A stretch of DNA of 64,000 bases from Prochlorococcus sp. AG-363-P08 (lineage in GTDB: Bacteria; Cyanobacteriota; Cyanobacteriia; PCC-6307; Cyanobiaceae). A program made the position numbers and the translations under genes. The notes under the pieces were generated by a model. That model had not been told where the DNA came from, did not search any database, and worked only from the letters and a program-made list of their open reading frames with translations. This document shows, in pieces, positions 1 through 9,998 of this stretch. The first letter of the stretch is position 1, and every line of letters begins with the position of its first letter. Location of the stretch: the NCBI GenBank assembly GCA_003278195.1, contig QCGE01000004.1, forward strand, positions 62,001-126,000, in the 5' to 3' direction.

Positions 1-102
1 AGGGCCACACCATGGTGCCCAAAAGTCAACCAATACGGGGACGGTACTCTGAAGGACATCCTGCTCAAATGAGGCATCTGTTACAGCAGAAGCAGTTGAC
101 AT
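1..102 (-). CDS. trxA: thioredoxin, N-terminal part only (runs off the window)
   Basis: Small redox protein that reduces target disulfides in the cytoplasm. Only the first 34 codons are present; the gene continues beyond base 1. The visible protein starts [10 protein letters not shown] and reaches [12 protein letters not shown], which contains the thioredoxin active site WCGP preceded by the family's DFWAPWC stretch. The ATG is at 102-100. It lies on the same strand as guaB and downstream of the Yfr1 small RNA, the guaB-Yfr1-trxA order known in marine cyanobacteria. Confidence 0.93.
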   Translation of the reverse strand, partial: MSTASAVTDASFEQDVLQSTVPVLVDFWAPWCGP

Positions 103-199
103 TCCCTAAAACACGTTATCTCGGAGAAACTTAGCAACCGTTTTTACTTATTTCAGGATTTGAAACCCTTAGCTGTCAAAACTGTGACGGAAATAGCCT

Positions 200-230
200 A
201 AAAAACACAAAAAGCCCGAACTCGTCGGGC
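200..230 (-). terminator. Rho-independent terminator of Yfr1 (and possibly guaB)
   Basis: On the minus strand GCCCGA (230-225) pairs with TCGGGC (219-214) around a 5-nt loop. It is followed by TTTTT, GTG and a second run of six T. A GC-rich stem with a U tract is a canonical intrinsic terminator. It forms the 3' hairpin of Yfr1 and would also stop guaB transcripts that read through. Confidence 0.85.
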
Positions 231-268
231 AGTGTGTGTGAGGAGTGTGTGGGCCGAAGCCCTCACAT
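209..268 (-). ncRNA. yfr1: Yfr1 small regulatory RNA
   Basis: Cyanobacterial trans-acting sRNA of about 60 nt. The minus strand shows all three expected parts in order. First is a 5' hairpin with GGGC-TTCG-GCCC, extended by TGTG/CACA (about 267-248). Second is a single-stranded stretch holding the invariant motif ACTCCTCACAC (246-236). Third is a 3' terminator hairpin with a T tract. In Prochlorococcus Yfr1 has been reported between guaB and trxA and to act on outer-membrane protein mRNAs through its unpaired motif. The 5' and 3' ends here are inferred from the hairpins and promoter and are good to a few bases. Confidence 0.93.
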
Positions 269-272
269 ATAG

Positions 273-301
273 ATACTAACGCTTGTGAAAGAAGGAACCA
301 A
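273..301 (-). promoter_or_regulatory. probable sigma-70-type promoter of Yfr1
   Basis: On the minus strand TTGGTT (301-296) and TAGTAT (278-273) are separated by exactly 17 bases, a good -35/-10 pair. The -10 ends about six bases before the 5' side of the first Yfr1 hairpin. This puts the promoter in the short gap after the guaB stop, so Yfr1 can be made independently of guaB. Confidence 0.65.
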
Positions 302-323
302 TTAATCCAACAATTCCTTGCGC

Positions 324-1487
324 CTATTTACCCATGCCAAGTTGCTGTGCCTTCTGATACACCTTCCCTTCAGTCAGTAAAGAGGGTGCAACAACCACAT
401 CTACATTCTGCATTTCCTTAATGTTTCTTGCTCCAAGGGTCCCCATAGAAGTTTTTAGAGCTCCTAAGAGATTATGAGTCCCATCATCTAGAAGAGCAGG
501 GCCGCGAAGAATACGCTCTAAGCTTCCTGTAGTCCCTACCTTGATTCTTGTCCCCCTTGGGAGAACTGGGCTAGGAGTTGCCATCCCCCAATGGAAGCCG
601 CGACCAGGGGCTTCTTCTGCTCTTGCAATAGGGGATCCAATCATCACAGAATCAGCCCCACAAGCTATGCATTTACAAATATCACCTCCGGTAACGATTC
701 CACCATCAGCAATAACAGGAACATATTTACCTGTTTCTTTCTCGTAATCAGCACGAGCAGCTGCGCAATCCGATACGGCCGTTGCCTGAGGAATTCCAAC
801 CCCTAAAACACCTCTAGATGTACAAGCGGCTCCTGGGCCAATGCCAACCATTACAGCAGCTGCTCCAGCTCTCATGAGCTGCAAAGCAACGTCATAGGTA
901 ACACAATTTCCTATTGCAACAGGCATACCAATAGTTTGACAAAGAGCCTGAAGATCGAGAATCTCACGACCTTGAGGGCCAATATGCTCAGTTGATACAA
1001 CCGTCGCCTGAACAAAGAATATATCCGAGCCAGCGTCTGCAATTGTTTGCTTATAACGAATGGCAGCAGCTGGTGTTCCACTAACAGCAGCGATACCGCC
1101 CAATTTTTTTATTTCTGAAATACGCTTATAAATCAGTTCTTCAAGAACAGGTTGGCTATATATCTTTTGCATTAGTGGAACAAATTCATCCTTCCCTACA
1201 GAAGAAATTTGTTCTAACAAATCCTGGGGTTGATGATATCTAGTTTGGATACCTTCTAGATTTAAAACACCTAGAGAACCAAGCTTGCTCAATGTTGCAG
1301 CCATAGCAACATCTACAACACCATCCATTGCACTTGCGATTATTGGAATTTCTCGTTCAATTCCACCAATACTCCAGCTTGTGTCTGTTACAGCTGGATC
1401 AACAGTTCGCTTGCCTGGAACCAAAGCAATTTCATCAATCCCATATGCACGACGAACGGTTTTTGAACGTCCGAGCTGAATATCCAC
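324..1487 (-). CDS. guaB: GuaB3-type IMP dehydrogenase family protein
   Basis: Family enzyme of guanine nucleotide synthesis (IMP to XMP, NAD-dependent). The protein is about 387 aa with a TIM-barrel core and no CBS domains, the length and layout of the GuaB3 subfamily typical of cyanobacteria. The phosphate/active-site loop reads [13 protein letters not shown] with the catalytic Cys, and DGGIVTGGD and [12 protein letters not shown] are visible. I chose the GTG at 1487 (VDIQLGRSK), which has GAGG five bases upstream. An ATG at 1520 would add 11 residues that look non-conserved. Minus strand, followed by Yfr1 and trxA. True IMP dehydrogenase versus a related reductase activity cannot be told from sequence alone. 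Confidence 0.93.
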   Translation of the reverse strand: MDIQLGRSKTVRRAYGIDEIALVPGKRTVDPAVTDTSWSIGGIEREIPIIASAMDGVVDVAMAATLSKLGSLGVLNLEGIQTRYHQPQDLLEQISSVGKDEFVPLMQKIYSQPVLEELIYKRISEIKKLGGIAAVSGTPAAAIRYKQTIADAGSDIFFVQATVVSTEHIGPQGREILDLQALCQTIGMPVAIGNCVTYDVALQLMRAGAAAVMVGIGPGAACTSRGVLGVGIPQATAVSDCAAARADYEKETGKYVPVIADGGIVTGGDICKCIACGADSVMIGSPIARAEEAPGRGFHWGMATPSPVLPRGTRIKVGTTGSLERILRGPALLDDGTHNLLGALKTSMGTLGARNIKEMQNVDVVVAPSLLTEGKVYQKAQQLGMGK

Positions 1488-1815
1488 AACAGCCTCAATC
1501 CATTTTGAATAAATTACCAAGTAGAGAGCTAAAAAACTCTTAGTTGTGGTGGTTCCAGATCAGATCAAAAAATCATGCAGATTTAGCAGAGGTGAAATTT
1601 GCTCCTAAAACGCCTGCAGTAGGGGGGGTTAAAGGATCTGTACAGAAAAAAAGTTTTTTTTATAAAACTCACTTTTTAAGGCTGCAAAAAGAAATGAGCA
1701 AAGAAAACAGCTAGTACCTCAGGCAAATCAAAAGGGAAGGAAATAATTTTTTTTAGAAGCTTTTGCTCAAGTTAACTCTCGCCGAGATAACCTAATGGTT
1801 GGTAAAAGCTCTTTT
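1488..1815. other. intergenic region between divergent guaB and gyrA
   Basis: 328 bases carrying the upstream regions of both genes. It contains a G7 run near 1622 and an AT-rich segment near 1646-1678, where AAAAAGT and ACTTTTT could pair across a T-rich loop. I see no small gene. Promoters for guaB (leftward) and gyrA (rightward) must lie here, but I could not pick a convincing -35/-10 pair. Confidence 0.6.
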
Positions 1816-4449
1816 ATGGCTGATCCAAAGGGACCTGGTAGCGAAGGTCCCGGAGATTCCGACGACAGGATCATCCAGACTGACCTGCGTAATGAGATGT
1901 CGCGCTCCTATCTGGAGTACGCGATGAGTGTCATTGTTGGTAGAGCGCTGCCAGATGCTCGAGATGGACTTAAACCAGTCCATCGCAGAATCCTTTATGC
2001 AATGTATGAATTAGGCCTTACAAGTGATAGGCCATACAGAAAGTGTGCTCGTGTCGTCGGAGAAGTCCTAGGTAAATATCACCCACACGGAGATACAGCT
2101 GTTTATGACGCACTTGTGCGCATGGCTCAAGACTTTTCCATGCAAATGCCACTGATAGATGGTCATGGAAATTTTGGATCGGTAGATAATGATCCACCAG
2201 CTGCCATGAGATATACAGAATCAAGACTGCAAGCCCTTACAACTGACAGCCTCCTAGAGGATATTGAAGCTGAAACGGTTGATTTTGCAGACAACTTCGA
2301 TGGTTCCCAGCAAGAACCAACTGTCTTACCAGCCAGGATTCCACAGCTCTTGCTTAACGGATCATCAGGAATTGCAGTTGGCATGGCCACAAATATTCCA
2401 CCTCATAATCTTGGTGAGCTAATTGACGGCTTACAGGCATTAATAAAAAAACCAGAAATAACTGACCAAGAACTAATCGAAATCATTCCAGGCCCAGACT
2501 TCCCAACTGGAGGACAAATCCTAGGTAGAAACGGAATCAAAGAAACTTACCTGGCCGGAAGGGGATCAGTAACGATGCGCGGAGTAGCAAATATAGAAAC
2601 CATCGAAGCACCTGGTCGACCTGACAGAGATGCTGTAATCATTACTGAACTTCCTTATCAAACAAACAAGTCAGCACTCATAGAGAGAATTGCTGAAATG
2701 GTGAACGACAAGAAACTTGAAGGGATTTCTGATATACGAGACGAAAGTGATCGAGATGGCATGCGCATAGTTGTAGAGCTGAGACGGGATGCCTACCCAC
2801 AGGTAGTGTTAAATAATCTATTCAAACTAACTCCACTTCAGAGTAATTTTAGTGCTCATTTATTAGCACTGGTAAACGATGAGCCTGTATTGCTAACGCT
2901 AAGCAAGATGTTGAAAGTGTTCTTAGACTTTAGGGTTGAAACAATAGAAAAACGTACCAAGTATCTACTAAGGAAAGCAGAGGAAAGGGATCATATTTTG
3001 CTTGGACTACTACTAGCTCTTAATCAATTAGATCCAATAATTGCATTGATTCGTGCAGCTTCAGATACATCTACAGCAAAAAAACAGTTGCAAGAGAAGC
3101 ATGGACTAACAGAGACACAAGCCGATGCGATTCTTCAAATGCAATTGAGGCGACTGACAGCACTAGAGGCTGACAAAATACGTCTAGAGCATGAGGACCT
3201 GCTTAAAAAGATCTCCGATTACAAGGACATTCTCGAACGACGCGAACGTGTTTTCAAAATAATTGAAGAGGAGCTAATAAAACTTCGAGAACGTTATTAC
3301 ACCCCGAGAAGGACAGAAATTCTTGATCTGGGTGGAGGACTAGAAGATATAGATTTAATTGCCAATGAAAGGTCAGTAGTACTTCTAACAGAGACTGGAT
3401 ACTTAAAACGTATGCCTGTAAATGAATTTGAATCAACTAGTCGAGGTACAAGAGGAAAAGCAGGTACTAGAAGTCAAGGAGAAGAAGCCGTCAAGCTTTT
3501 CATAAGCTGCAATGACCATGACACACTTTTATTATTTAGTGATCGCGGGGTTGCTTACGCACTACCTGCTTACCGAGTTCCACAATGTAGTCGTACTGCA
3601 AAAGGTACACCAGTAGTCCAATTACTACCGATACCAAGAGAAGAAGCGATAACTTCATTGCTTTCGGTTACTTCATTTGACGAAGAGACATATCTGTTAA
3701 TGCTTACGAAGGGAGGATTTATCAAGCGGACACCTTTGTCTGCCTTTGGCAAAATCCGGGCAAATGGCCTAATTGCAATCGGTCTTGCTGAAGGTGATGC
3801 TCTTACTTGGGTAAGACTCGCAGTATGTGGAGATAGCGCTTTGATCGGCTCAAAAGCAGGAATGACTATCCACTTTCGTTTGAGTGATGATGAACTTAGG
3901 CCTCTTGGTAGAACGGCACGAGGAGTGAAAGCTATGAACCTCCGTTCTGGTGACTCACTGGTAAGTATGGATGTTCTTCCTACAGAGTTAGCTGATCAAG
4001 TAGATCAAAGCATTGAAGAAGACGAAAATGAAGCCACAGAAAATTCATCGGCAATAGAAGGGCCATGGGTACTAGTTGCATCTGCAAGTGGCCTTGGGAA
4101 AAGAGTTCCGGTAACACAATTCCGACTACAAAGGCGAGCAGGAATGGGATTAAGAGCTATGAAATTCCGCCGGGAAGGAGATGAATTAGTAGGTTTAAAA
4201 GTTCTGGGATACGGAGAAGAGCTTCTACTAGTAAGTGAAAAAGGTGTAATTGTTCGTACAAGTGCTGACAAAATTCCTCAACAATCAAGAGCAGCTACAG
4301 GAGTACGGCTTCAAAAACTTGATCAAGGTGACAGGCTATCCGAAGTAGTATTGGTTCCGCCAGAGCCTGATGGTGATTGCGAAAATGCAAACGTTACAGA
4401 GTCCAGCACAAATCAAACTTCCGAGGCTGGAGAATCATCCATAGACTGA
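1816..4449 (+). CDS. gyrA: DNA gyrase subunit A (type IIA topoisomerase)
   Basis: Breaks and rejoins DNA to introduce negative supercoils, with GyrB. About 877 aa from MADPKGPG; an in-frame ATG at 1795 would add seven residues, but the later start fits the family. The N-terminal breakage-reunion domain shows [34 protein letters not shown] and AMRYTESRL with catalytic Tyr133. A coiled-coil tower follows and then the C-terminal beta-propeller. The 7-residue GyrA box is degenerate (TSRGTRG near residue 541). A Thr occupies the position of E. coli Ser83. An acidic insert [10 protein letters not shown] sits between C-terminal blades. A ParC-like paralogue is the main alternative. Divergent from guaB. 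Confidence 0.93.
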   Translation: MADPKGPGSEGPGDSDDRIIQTDLRNEMSRSYLEYAMSVIVGRALPDARDGLKPVHRRILYAMYELGLTSDRPYRKCARVVGEVLGKYHPHGDTAVYDALVRMAQDFSMQMPLIDGHGNFGSVDNDPPAAMRYTESRLQALTTDSLLEDIEAETVDFADNFDGSQQEPTVLPARIPQLLLNGSSGIAVGMATNIPPHNLGELIDGLQALIKKPEITDQELIEIIPGPDFPTGGQILGRNGIKETYLAGRGSVTMRGVANIETIEAPGRPDRDAVIITELPYQTNKSALIERIAEMVNDKKLEGISDIRDESDRDGMRIVVELRRDAYPQVVLNNLFKLTPLQSNFSAHLLALVNDEPVLLTLSKMLKVFLDFRVETIEKRTKYLLRKAEERDHILLGLLLALNQLDPIIALIRAASDTSTAKKQLQEKHGLTETQADAILQMQLRRLTALEADKIRLEHEDLLKKISDYKDILERRERVFKIIEEELIKLRERYYTPRRTEILDLGGGLEDIDLIANERSVVLLTETGYLKRMPVNEFESTSRGTRGKAGTRSQGEEAVKLFISCNDHDTLLLFSDRGVAYALPAYRVPQCSRTAKGTPVVQLLPIPREEAITSLLSVTSFDEETYLLMLTKGGFIKRTPLSAFGKIRANGLIAIGLAEGDALTWVRLAVCGDSALIGSKAGMTIHFRLSDDELRPLGRTARGVKAMNLRSGDSLVSMDVLPTELADQVDQSIEEDENEATENSSAIEGPWVLVASASGLGKRVPVTQFRLQRRAGMGLRAMKFRREGDELVGLKVLGYGEELLLVSEKGVIVRTSADKIPQQSRAATGVRLQKLDQGDRLSEVVLVPPEPDGDCENANVTESSTNQTSEAGESSID

Positions 4450-4451
4450 AA

Positions 4452-5675
4452 TTGATAAATTGCGCCGATGTACTTGTAATGGGAGCTGGGCCTGCTGCCC
4501 TTTGCATAGTTGCTGAACTGGTAGAACAAGGACTAGAGGTTACAGCTCTTGCTTCTCATACACCAGACAAACCTTGGCCAAATACTTATGGAATATGGGC
4601 AGAAGAACTTGAATCATTAGGGATGGAATCTCTTTTAGGTCATAGGTGGAGTAACACAGTCAGTTATTTCGGCAATGGCATCACAGCTGAAGAACAAAAC
4701 CCTACTAAGCACGATTTTGACTACGGACTTTTTGATCAAGTCTCCTTGCAGAGTTGGCTATTAAAACGTTGCAAAGATCTACCTTGGAACCTAGAGACTG
4801 CCTCAGCAATAAAGGTCTTAGGAAAGGAAACAGAAGTACATTGCAAATCTGGTAATACATATCGTGCAAGATTGGTAATTGATGCAAGCGGACATCGCAG
4901 CCCATTTATCAAAAGGCCAAATCACGGACCAGTTTTTGAGCAGGCAGCTTATGGAGTTGTAGGTCGATTCAGTGCCCCACCCGTTGATGATGAGCAATTC
5001 GTTTTAATGGATTTCAGGCCAGATCATCTGACAACAAAAGAAAAACACGAGCCTCCAAGTTTTTTGTATGCGATGGATTTTGGTGATGGAATTTATTTTG
5101 TAGAAGAAACATCTCTAGCTTGTTACCCTCCAATGTCATGGACTACTTTGAGAGCCAGATTGCAAGCACGTCTAGCAAAAAGAGGAGTTGAGATACAAGA
5201 AATACTTCATGAAGAGCGTTGTCTATTCCCCATGAATCTTCCACTTCCGGATCGCAACCAACCTCTCCTTGCTTTTGGAGGGGCAGCAAGCATGGTGCAT
5301 CCTGCATCTGGCTATATGGTTGGTGCTCTTTTGAGACGAGCACCAGCTCTAGGGAAGGAATTGGCATTAGCTATAGAAAGTGCCCCACGCCTTGATTCAT
5401 CTGAGCTAGCTAGAAAAGGTTGGGAAGTGCTTTGGTCGCCCGAATTAGTTCAACGACACCGCCTCTATCAATTTGGCCTACGCCGCTTAATGAGTTTTGA
5501 AGAGGCGCAATTACGTAAATTCTTTGCAACGTTTTTCAGACTACCAAGAAAAGACTGGTCTGGTTTCCTAGCCAACACCCTACCTCTACCTCAACTCTTG
5601 ATAGTAATGCTAAAGCTTTTCTGGTTGGCACCTTGGGACGTAAGAAGAGGCATGATATTTGGTATGCCTACCTAA
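4452..5675 (+). CDS. crtL: lycopene beta-cyclase
   Basis: Cyclises the ends of lycopene to beta-ionone rings in carotenoid synthesis (beta-carotene, zeaxanthin precursors). Plant/cyanobacterial CrtL flavoprotein type: N-terminal dinucleotide-binding motif VLVMGAGPAAL, then PWPNTYGIW, VIDASGHRSPF, FLYAMDFGDGIYFVEETSLA and GGAASMVHPASGYMVG. The start is uncertain. The frame is open back to an ATG at 4377 inside gyrA; I prefer the TTG at 4452, three bases after the gyrA stop. This leaves the Rossmann motif about ten residues from the N-terminus, as usual. Co-directional with gyrA and probably co-transcribed. Its terminus nearly touches the convergent GH57 gene. Confidence 0.9.
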   Translation: MINCADVLVMGAGPAALCIVAELVEQGLEVTALASHTPDKPWPNTYGIWAEELESLGMESLLGHRWSNTVSYFGNGITAEEQNPTKHDFDYGLFDQVSLQSWLLKRCKDLPWNLETASAIKVLGKETEVHCKSGNTYRARLVIDASGHRSPFIKRPNHGPVFEQAAYGVVGRFSAPPVDDEQFVLMDFRPDHLTTKEKHEPPSFLYAMDFGDGIYFVEETSLACYPPMSWTTLRARLQARLAKRGVEIQEILHEERCLFPMNLPLPDRNQPLLAFGGAASMVHPASGYMVGALLRRAPALGKELALAIESAPRLDSSELARKGWEVLWSPELVQRHRLYQFGLRRLMSFEEAQLRKFFATFFRLPRKDWSGFLANTLPLPQLLIVMLKLFWLAPWDVRRGMIFGMPT

Positions 5676-5678
5676 TAA

Positions 5679-7253
5679 TCAAGAACTTATTTTTTCCCAA
5701 TCCCTAGGGTCAACCAATGGGAAAATAGAATCTTCTTGCTCAAAAGAACTCAGCTGAGATTCTGAGAAAGCTGCTTGATCATTAATGACATTAATCAAGC
5801 TCCAGAAACGATTAAGGTGCCTATCAATACGCTCTTTGGCAAGTTGAGTAGTCGTGCCTGCACGAAGAATAAAGCTCCAATCTGAAGACTGAGCCAGTAA
5901 CAACTCCCTTGCCGCTTGCTTCAAGAGTCGATCCTTTGATTTATCCCTACTTTTATTGGTACAGCAATGGACCATGGCTCTACTAGCGCGATTCCACTCT
6001 GGAACAACCCAGGCATTACTTTCATTAAGCCAATAGTGGTGATATCCACCTTGCCCCCAACTAGATGGGCAAGGTTCACAAAGCTGAAGTTCAGGAGAAA
6101 TGGAAAGGGTATCAATTAAACGGACAAATGAAATTTTTTCTTTTTTGGCTTGACGAAAAAGTTCTGATAAAAATTGTGGCCCCTCAAACCACCAGTGGCC
6201 AAACAATTCAGCATCAAAAGGGGCAACTAACAAAGCATCAAGATCCATTGCACTAGAAAGTTGATCTAATTGATCTCTACGACCTTTTAAATAATCAGTT
6301 GCATGTTCTTTGACTCTTGATAGGGCATCATCAGGGTTATATATTTCTTTTTTTTCAAGTGGGAGAGTTCTGTCAGTCACCTTAAAAAGTTTTAAGCCCA
6401 GAGGCCTTGGGTTACTTATACCGATCTTCTTTAAGTCTTCATTTGATAGTTCCCACCCGAGATCTCTATGGAACTCTCTATAGACAGGGTTACCTGGATA
6501 GCCATGCATTGCAGACCAAACAGGAAGAGTAGCGTCACTATCTCGTCCAAAAAACGCAACACCGTTTCTCGTGCAGATAGGTGCATACAATCCATACAAC
6601 GGTCTTGGTCGAGCATGAAGCAAGCCATGACCATCTAATACTGCATAACGCAATCCTGCCTCATGCATAATTTGATCCAGTCCTTCGTAATAGGCACATT
6701 CAGGTAGCCATATGCCTAAGGGATTTGATCCAATCAACCTTTTATGCTCTCTAACAGCAGTAAAAAGTTGACTTTTTACTGCTTCTGGTTGATCCCTCAA
6801 AAGAGGCAAGTAACCATGTGTTGCCGCACAAGTAAGAAGGTCAACAACCCCCACTTTCTGAAGTCGAACAAAAGCTCCTATTAGATCGCCTTCAAAAGAT
6901 TTCCATAAATTCAACTGCTCCTTTATCTTCTTTGCAAGATAATTTGCTGCAATACGTTGACTACCCTTAACTTCCGCAAGGAGATCAAGACGAATCTCCA
7001 ACCAAGGAATAAACCGTTGCGTAATCTCACGATCACTCAACAAAGAAAGAAGGGTAGGAGAAATCCCAATAGTAATTCTGGGGACTTGATTTTTGGATTT
7101 ATTTGCCTTCTCCAATACGTTGAGAATTGGGAGATAGCATTCCATCAATGCCTGAAAGAACCAATCCTCCTCTAAAGAACCAGTCTCTGCAGAACGCACA
7201 AAAGGGAGATGTGCATGCAATACCAGCGCCAATTGACCTTTAGACAAATTCAT
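5679..7253 (-). CDS. glycoside hydrolase family 57 protein, probable 1,4-alpha-glucan branching enzyme
   Basis: 524 aa. GH57 core followed by a helical C-terminal region of the DUF1957 type, the architecture of GH57 branching enzymes that make alpha-1,6 branches in glycogen. N-terminal LVLHAHLPFVR is the family start signature. GIWLPECAYYEG carries the candidate nucleophile Glu, and LLVAPFDAELFGHWWFEGP carries the candidate acid Asp. The C-terminal part has HHYWLNESNAWV and a long region ending near LERAGTT-like residues that bind substrate in relatives. ATG start at 7253. Glycogen metabolism is also represented by malQ further along. Amylopullulanase-type activity is the other possibility. 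Confidence 0.85.
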   Translation of the reverse strand: MNLSKGQLALVLHAHLPFVRSAETGSLEEDWFFQALMECYLPILNVLEKANKSKNQVPRITIGISPTLLSLLSDREITQRFIPWLEIRLDLLAEVKGSQRIAANYLAKKIKEQLNLWKSFEGDLIGAFVRLQKVGVVDLLTCAATHGYLPLLRDQPEAVKSQLFTAVREHKRLIGSNPLGIWLPECAYYEGLDQIMHEAGLRYAVLDGHGLLHARPRPLYGLYAPICTRNGVAFFGRDSDATLPVWSAMHGYPGNPVYREFHRDLGWELSNEDLKKIGISNPRPLGLKLFKVTDRTLPLEKKEIYNPDDALSRVKEHATDYLKGRRDQLDQLSSAMDLDALLVAPFDAELFGHWWFEGPQFLSELFRQAKKEKISFVRLIDTLSISPELQLCEPCPSSWGQGGYHHYWLNESNAWVVPEWNRASRAMVHCCTNKSRDKSKDRLLKQAARELLLAQSSDWSFILRAGTTTQLAKERIDRHLNRFWSLINVINDQAAFSESQLSSFEQEDSIFPLVDPRDWEKISS

Positions 7254-7426
7254 AGCACTGGGGATTTAAATTTAAACCGCCGGCCGCCCATAACCATTCG
7301 TAAGTAAAAATACTTAAGAGACTTTCGGAGTTCCTGTTATTTAGAAGAATTCTATTTAGTGCTTATTGAAGAACTGATCTAGTATTTGAGAAGTTAAATC
7401 TATTCCTAACAATTAGCAGGTAATCA
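7254..7426. other. intergenic region between divergent GH57 gene and leuA
   Basis: 173 bases. It holds a palindromic ATTTAAATTTAAA-like stretch near 7264 directly followed by a GC-rich block CCGCCGGCCGCCC (about 7277-7289), unusual for intergenic DNA here. AGG at 7418-7420 is the probable ribosome-binding site of leuA. No further feature recognised. Confidence 0.5.
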
Positions 7427-9049
7427 GTGGCTAAAGATCCGGGACGAGTTTTGATTTTTGATACCACACTAAGAGATGGTGAACAGTCTCCTGGTGCGAG
7501 TCTCAATCTTGAAGAAAAGCTTGCCATAGCACAGCAACTTGCAAGGCTGGGAGTTGACGTAATAGAGGCCGGATTCCCTTTCGCAAGTCAAGGTGATTTT
7601 GCGGCAGTAAACAGAATCGCAGAACAAGTAGGAGGAGGCAAAGGGCCGATAATTTGTGGGCTAGCAAGAGCATCCACCAAAGATATAAAAGCCTGTGCAG
7701 ATGCCATTGAGCCTGCACTAAATAAACGGATACATACATTTATAGCAACTAGTGATATCCATTTAAAACATAAACTTAGAAAGTCAAGGAAAGAAGTAAT
7801 GGCAATAGTTCCAGAAATGGTTGGTTACGCAAAGTCTCTTGTGGAAGATGTAGAATTCTCCTGTGAAGATGCAGGTAGAAGTGATCCTGAGTTTCTATAC
7901 GAAGTGATCGAATTAGCAATAAATGCAGGTGCAAATACAATTAATATTCCTGACACCGTTGGATATACAACTCCATCTGAATTTGGAGAGTTAATCTCCA
8001 AAATCAATAAAAATGTTCCCAATATTAATGAGGCTATTCTTTCAGTTCATGGTCACAATGATCTAGGCCTTGCAGTAGCGAACTTTCTTGAAGCAGTTAA
8101 AAGCGGTGCCAGGCAACTTGAATGTACTGTTAATGGCATAGGAGAAAGAGCTGGCAATGCTGCACTAGAAGAATTAGTCATGGGTTTACACGTAAGAAGA
8201 AGCTACTTCAACCCTTTCTTTGGACGAGAAGCTGAATCTCCAACACCTTTGACAGCTGTTAGAACAGAAGAGATCACAAAAACTTCAAGATTAGTCTCTA
8301 ATCTCACAGGGATGGTGGTACAACCCAACAAAGCGATTGTTGGGGCTAACGCATTCGCACATGAATCAGGAATACACCAGGATGGGGTCCTAAAAAACCG
8401 ATTGACATATGAAATTGTTGACGCTCAAACAGTTGGCCTAACTGACAACAGAATATCTCTAGGGAAGCTAAGTGGAAGAAGTGCTGTAAGAGCAAGGCTG
8501 GAGGAACTTGGATATGACCTTAATAGAGAAGATTTGAACGAAGCATTTTCACGTTTCAAAGATCTTGCCGATCGCAAAAGGGACATAACCGATAGAGACC
8601 TCGAAGCGATAGTCAGTGAACAGGTACAACAACCTGAGTCACGTTTCCAACTACGCCTGGTACAAGTCAGCTGTGGCAATAGCCTTAAACCAACTGCAAC
8701 TGTTACCCTTGCAGATCAAAATGGCCAAGATAGAACGATTGCAGCTGTAGGAACTGGACCAGTCGATGCAGTATGTAGCGCACTGAATTCACTTGCTGAA
8801 GTTGAAAACGAATTAATCGAGTTCTCAGTAAAGTCTGTTACTGAAGGTATTGATGCAATGGGTGAAGTCACTATTCGCCTAAGGAAAAATGGAAAACTCT
8901 TTTCAGGGCACTCTGCAGATACAGATGTGGTTGTGGCAGCAGCTAATGCATTTGTTAACGCATTAAACAGGCTTGTGGCTGCAGACCAGAACACATCCAT
9001 TCATCCACAAAAAGACCCTTTGTCTACAAATTTCAAGGAAGGTATTTAA
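7427..9049 (+). CDS. leuA: 2-isopropylmalate synthase
   Basis: First committed step of leucine synthesis: condenses acetyl-CoA with 2-oxoisovalerate. 540 aa, the usual bacterial length. The N-terminal TIM barrel has [15 protein letters not shown], the metal-binding [12 protein letters not shown] and [14 protein letters not shown] hinge follows with [14 protein letters not shown], then the C-terminal regulatory (leucine-binding) domain from about residue 395. Starts at GTG 7427, with AGG at 7418-7420 at a reasonable spacing. Stands alone on the plus strand, divergent from the GH57 gene. A possible terminator hairpin lies just downstream. Confidence 0.96.
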   Translation: MAKDPGRVLIFDTTLRDGEQSPGASLNLEEKLAIAQQLARLGVDVIEAGFPFASQGDFAAVNRIAEQVGGGKGPIICGLARASTKDIKACADAIEPALNKRIHTFIATSDIHLKHKLRKSRKEVMAIVPEMVGYAKSLVEDVEFSCEDAGRSDPEFLYEVIELAINAGANTINIPDTVGYTTPSEFGELISKINKNVPNINEAILSVHGHNDLGLAVANFLEAVKSGARQLECTVNGIGERAGNAALEELVMGLHVRRSYFNPFFGREAESPTPLTAVRTEEITKTSRLVSNLTGMVVQPNKAIVGANAFAHESGIHQDGVLKNRLTYEIVDAQTVGLTDNRISLGKLSGRSAVRARLEELGYDLNREDLNEAFSRFKDLADRKRDITDRDLEAIVSEQVQQPESRFQLRLVQVSCGNSLKPTATVTLADQNGQDRTIAAVGTGPVDAVCSALNSLAEVENELIEFSVKSVTEGIDAMGEVTIRLRKNGKLFSGHSADTDVVVAAANAFVNALNRLVAADQNTSIHPQKDPLSTNFKEGI

Positions 9050-9069
9050 GCCCCACCCTAACTAACAAA

Positions 9070-9115
9070 AATTGAGTTAAAAGACCATGAAAAAACTCAA
9101 ATTATTGTTTTTGTA
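9070..9115 (+). terminator. possible leuA terminator hairpin
   Basis: TTGAGTT (9072-9078) and AACTCAA (9094-9100) can form a 7-bp stem with a 15-nt loop, followed by ATTATTGTTTTTG. The stem is AT-rich and the loop long, so this is only a weak candidate for the end of the leuA transcript. Confidence 0.35.
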
Positions 9116-9230
9116 CCACTTCAAAAAAAAAACAATAAATCAAACCAAGCTTTGAATTAGCAATAAATACCTTCTTGGCAAGACCGCCAGGAGCATGCCA
9201 CGATATAGACAGTCGGCCAGGTGCACATAC

Positions 9231-9485
9231 ATGGCCTTTCATAAGAGGCTATACAGACTAATAGGACTGGATGGTTGTCCTCACCCAGTCCTAGATGCTC
9301 CATACGAATCTCTTGAAGCAGCAATGATAGCTGCCAACAACTGGTGCAAGGGACAAGGACTCAAATTTTCTTCAATTGACAGAGCCTATGGAATAGAAGT
9401 AACAACTCGTGCTGGTTCTTGGAGAACAGTTGACTACCCAAAAACGAACCTTGAACTTGAAATGCCATGGCAACGGAATTCATAG
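9231..9485 (+). CDS. conserved cyanobacterial hypothetical protein
   Basis: About 84 aa beginning MAFHKRLYRLIGLDG. An in-frame ATG at 9195 would add 12 residues, but its AGGAG lies only one base from the ATG; AGG about ten bases before 9231 fits better. The protein is soluble-looking with no signal or membrane segment. It contains GCPHPVLDAPYESLEAA and a W-rich middle (NNWCKGQG), and looks like a compact alpha/beta protein. I do not recognise a function. It is 12 bases upstream of the thiamine-binding-like gene and probably in one transcript with it. Confidence 0.7.
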   Translation: MAFHKRLYRLIGLDGCPHPVLDAPYESLEAAMIAANNWCKGQGLKFSSIDRAYGIEVTTRAGSWRTVDYPKTNLELEMPWQRNS

Positions 9486-9497
9486 GAGCTGATAAAA

Positions 9498-9803
9498 ATG
9501 TGGGTTAGCGTTGATCTTTGTGTAGTGCCAATTGGTGCAGGCATATCCCTCGCCCCATTCATAGCTGCTTGCCAAAAAACCATTGAAAAAGCCGGCCTGG
9601 AGCACGAACTTGGCCCTAATGGAACAGCGATAGAAGGAGAATGGGATGAGGTCTTTGATTGCATACGTGCTTGCCATGAATCCGTACACAGCCTCGGAGC
9701 ACCTCGTATCTACACAACGCTAAAAATAAACACTCGAAAAGATCGCAAACAGTCTTTTCAAGAAAAAGTAAAAAGTGTAAAAAATGCAATCTCTAATTCA
9801 TAG
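9498..9803 (+). CDS. MTH1187-family (YqgV-like) thiamine-binding-type protein
   Basis: 101 aa, the full length of the small ferredoxin-like-fold family once called DUF77. The N-terminus VDLCVVPIGAGISLAPFIAACQ and the mid region GLEHELGPNGTAIEG are the family's recognisable parts. Members of the related YkoF group bind thiamine, but a role in thiamine salvage is only inferred here. AGGAG at 9483-9487 lies eight bases before the ATG, a good start. The C-terminus is lysine-rich. It forms a pair with the preceding hypothetical gene. Confidence 0.82.
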   Translation: MWVSVDLCVVPIGAGISLAPFIAACQKTIEKAGLEHELGPNGTAIEGEWDEVFDCIRACHESVHSLGAPRIYTTLKINTRKDRKQSFQEKVKSVKNAISNS

Positions 9804-9998
9804 CTTTAGTTAGACCTAGCTATAAAAGAGCTTCCATATATTTCTCATTCATTTTAGAAAAAGTTTAGGCAATTAAGGATCTAACAAAGCTTATTAGTTA
9901 CCAGAATACTAAAAAACCTATAATTGAAAAAACAAATGAGATTAGTTATAAAATAAAGATAGCTTCTAAGAACAATTACTTTCAAGGAGAAATCACTT

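Noticed and set aside
276-323. Open frame of 15 codons after the guaB stop (A-Q-G-I-V-G-L-I-G...)
   Set aside because: It has no start codon and coincides with the Yfr1 promoter; the protein-like text is probably chance or read-through only.
4377-4451. Longer crtL start inside gyrA
   Set aside because: A 73-base overlap with gyrA and a basic, non-conserved leader before the Rossmann motif make it unlikely, though it is not excluded.
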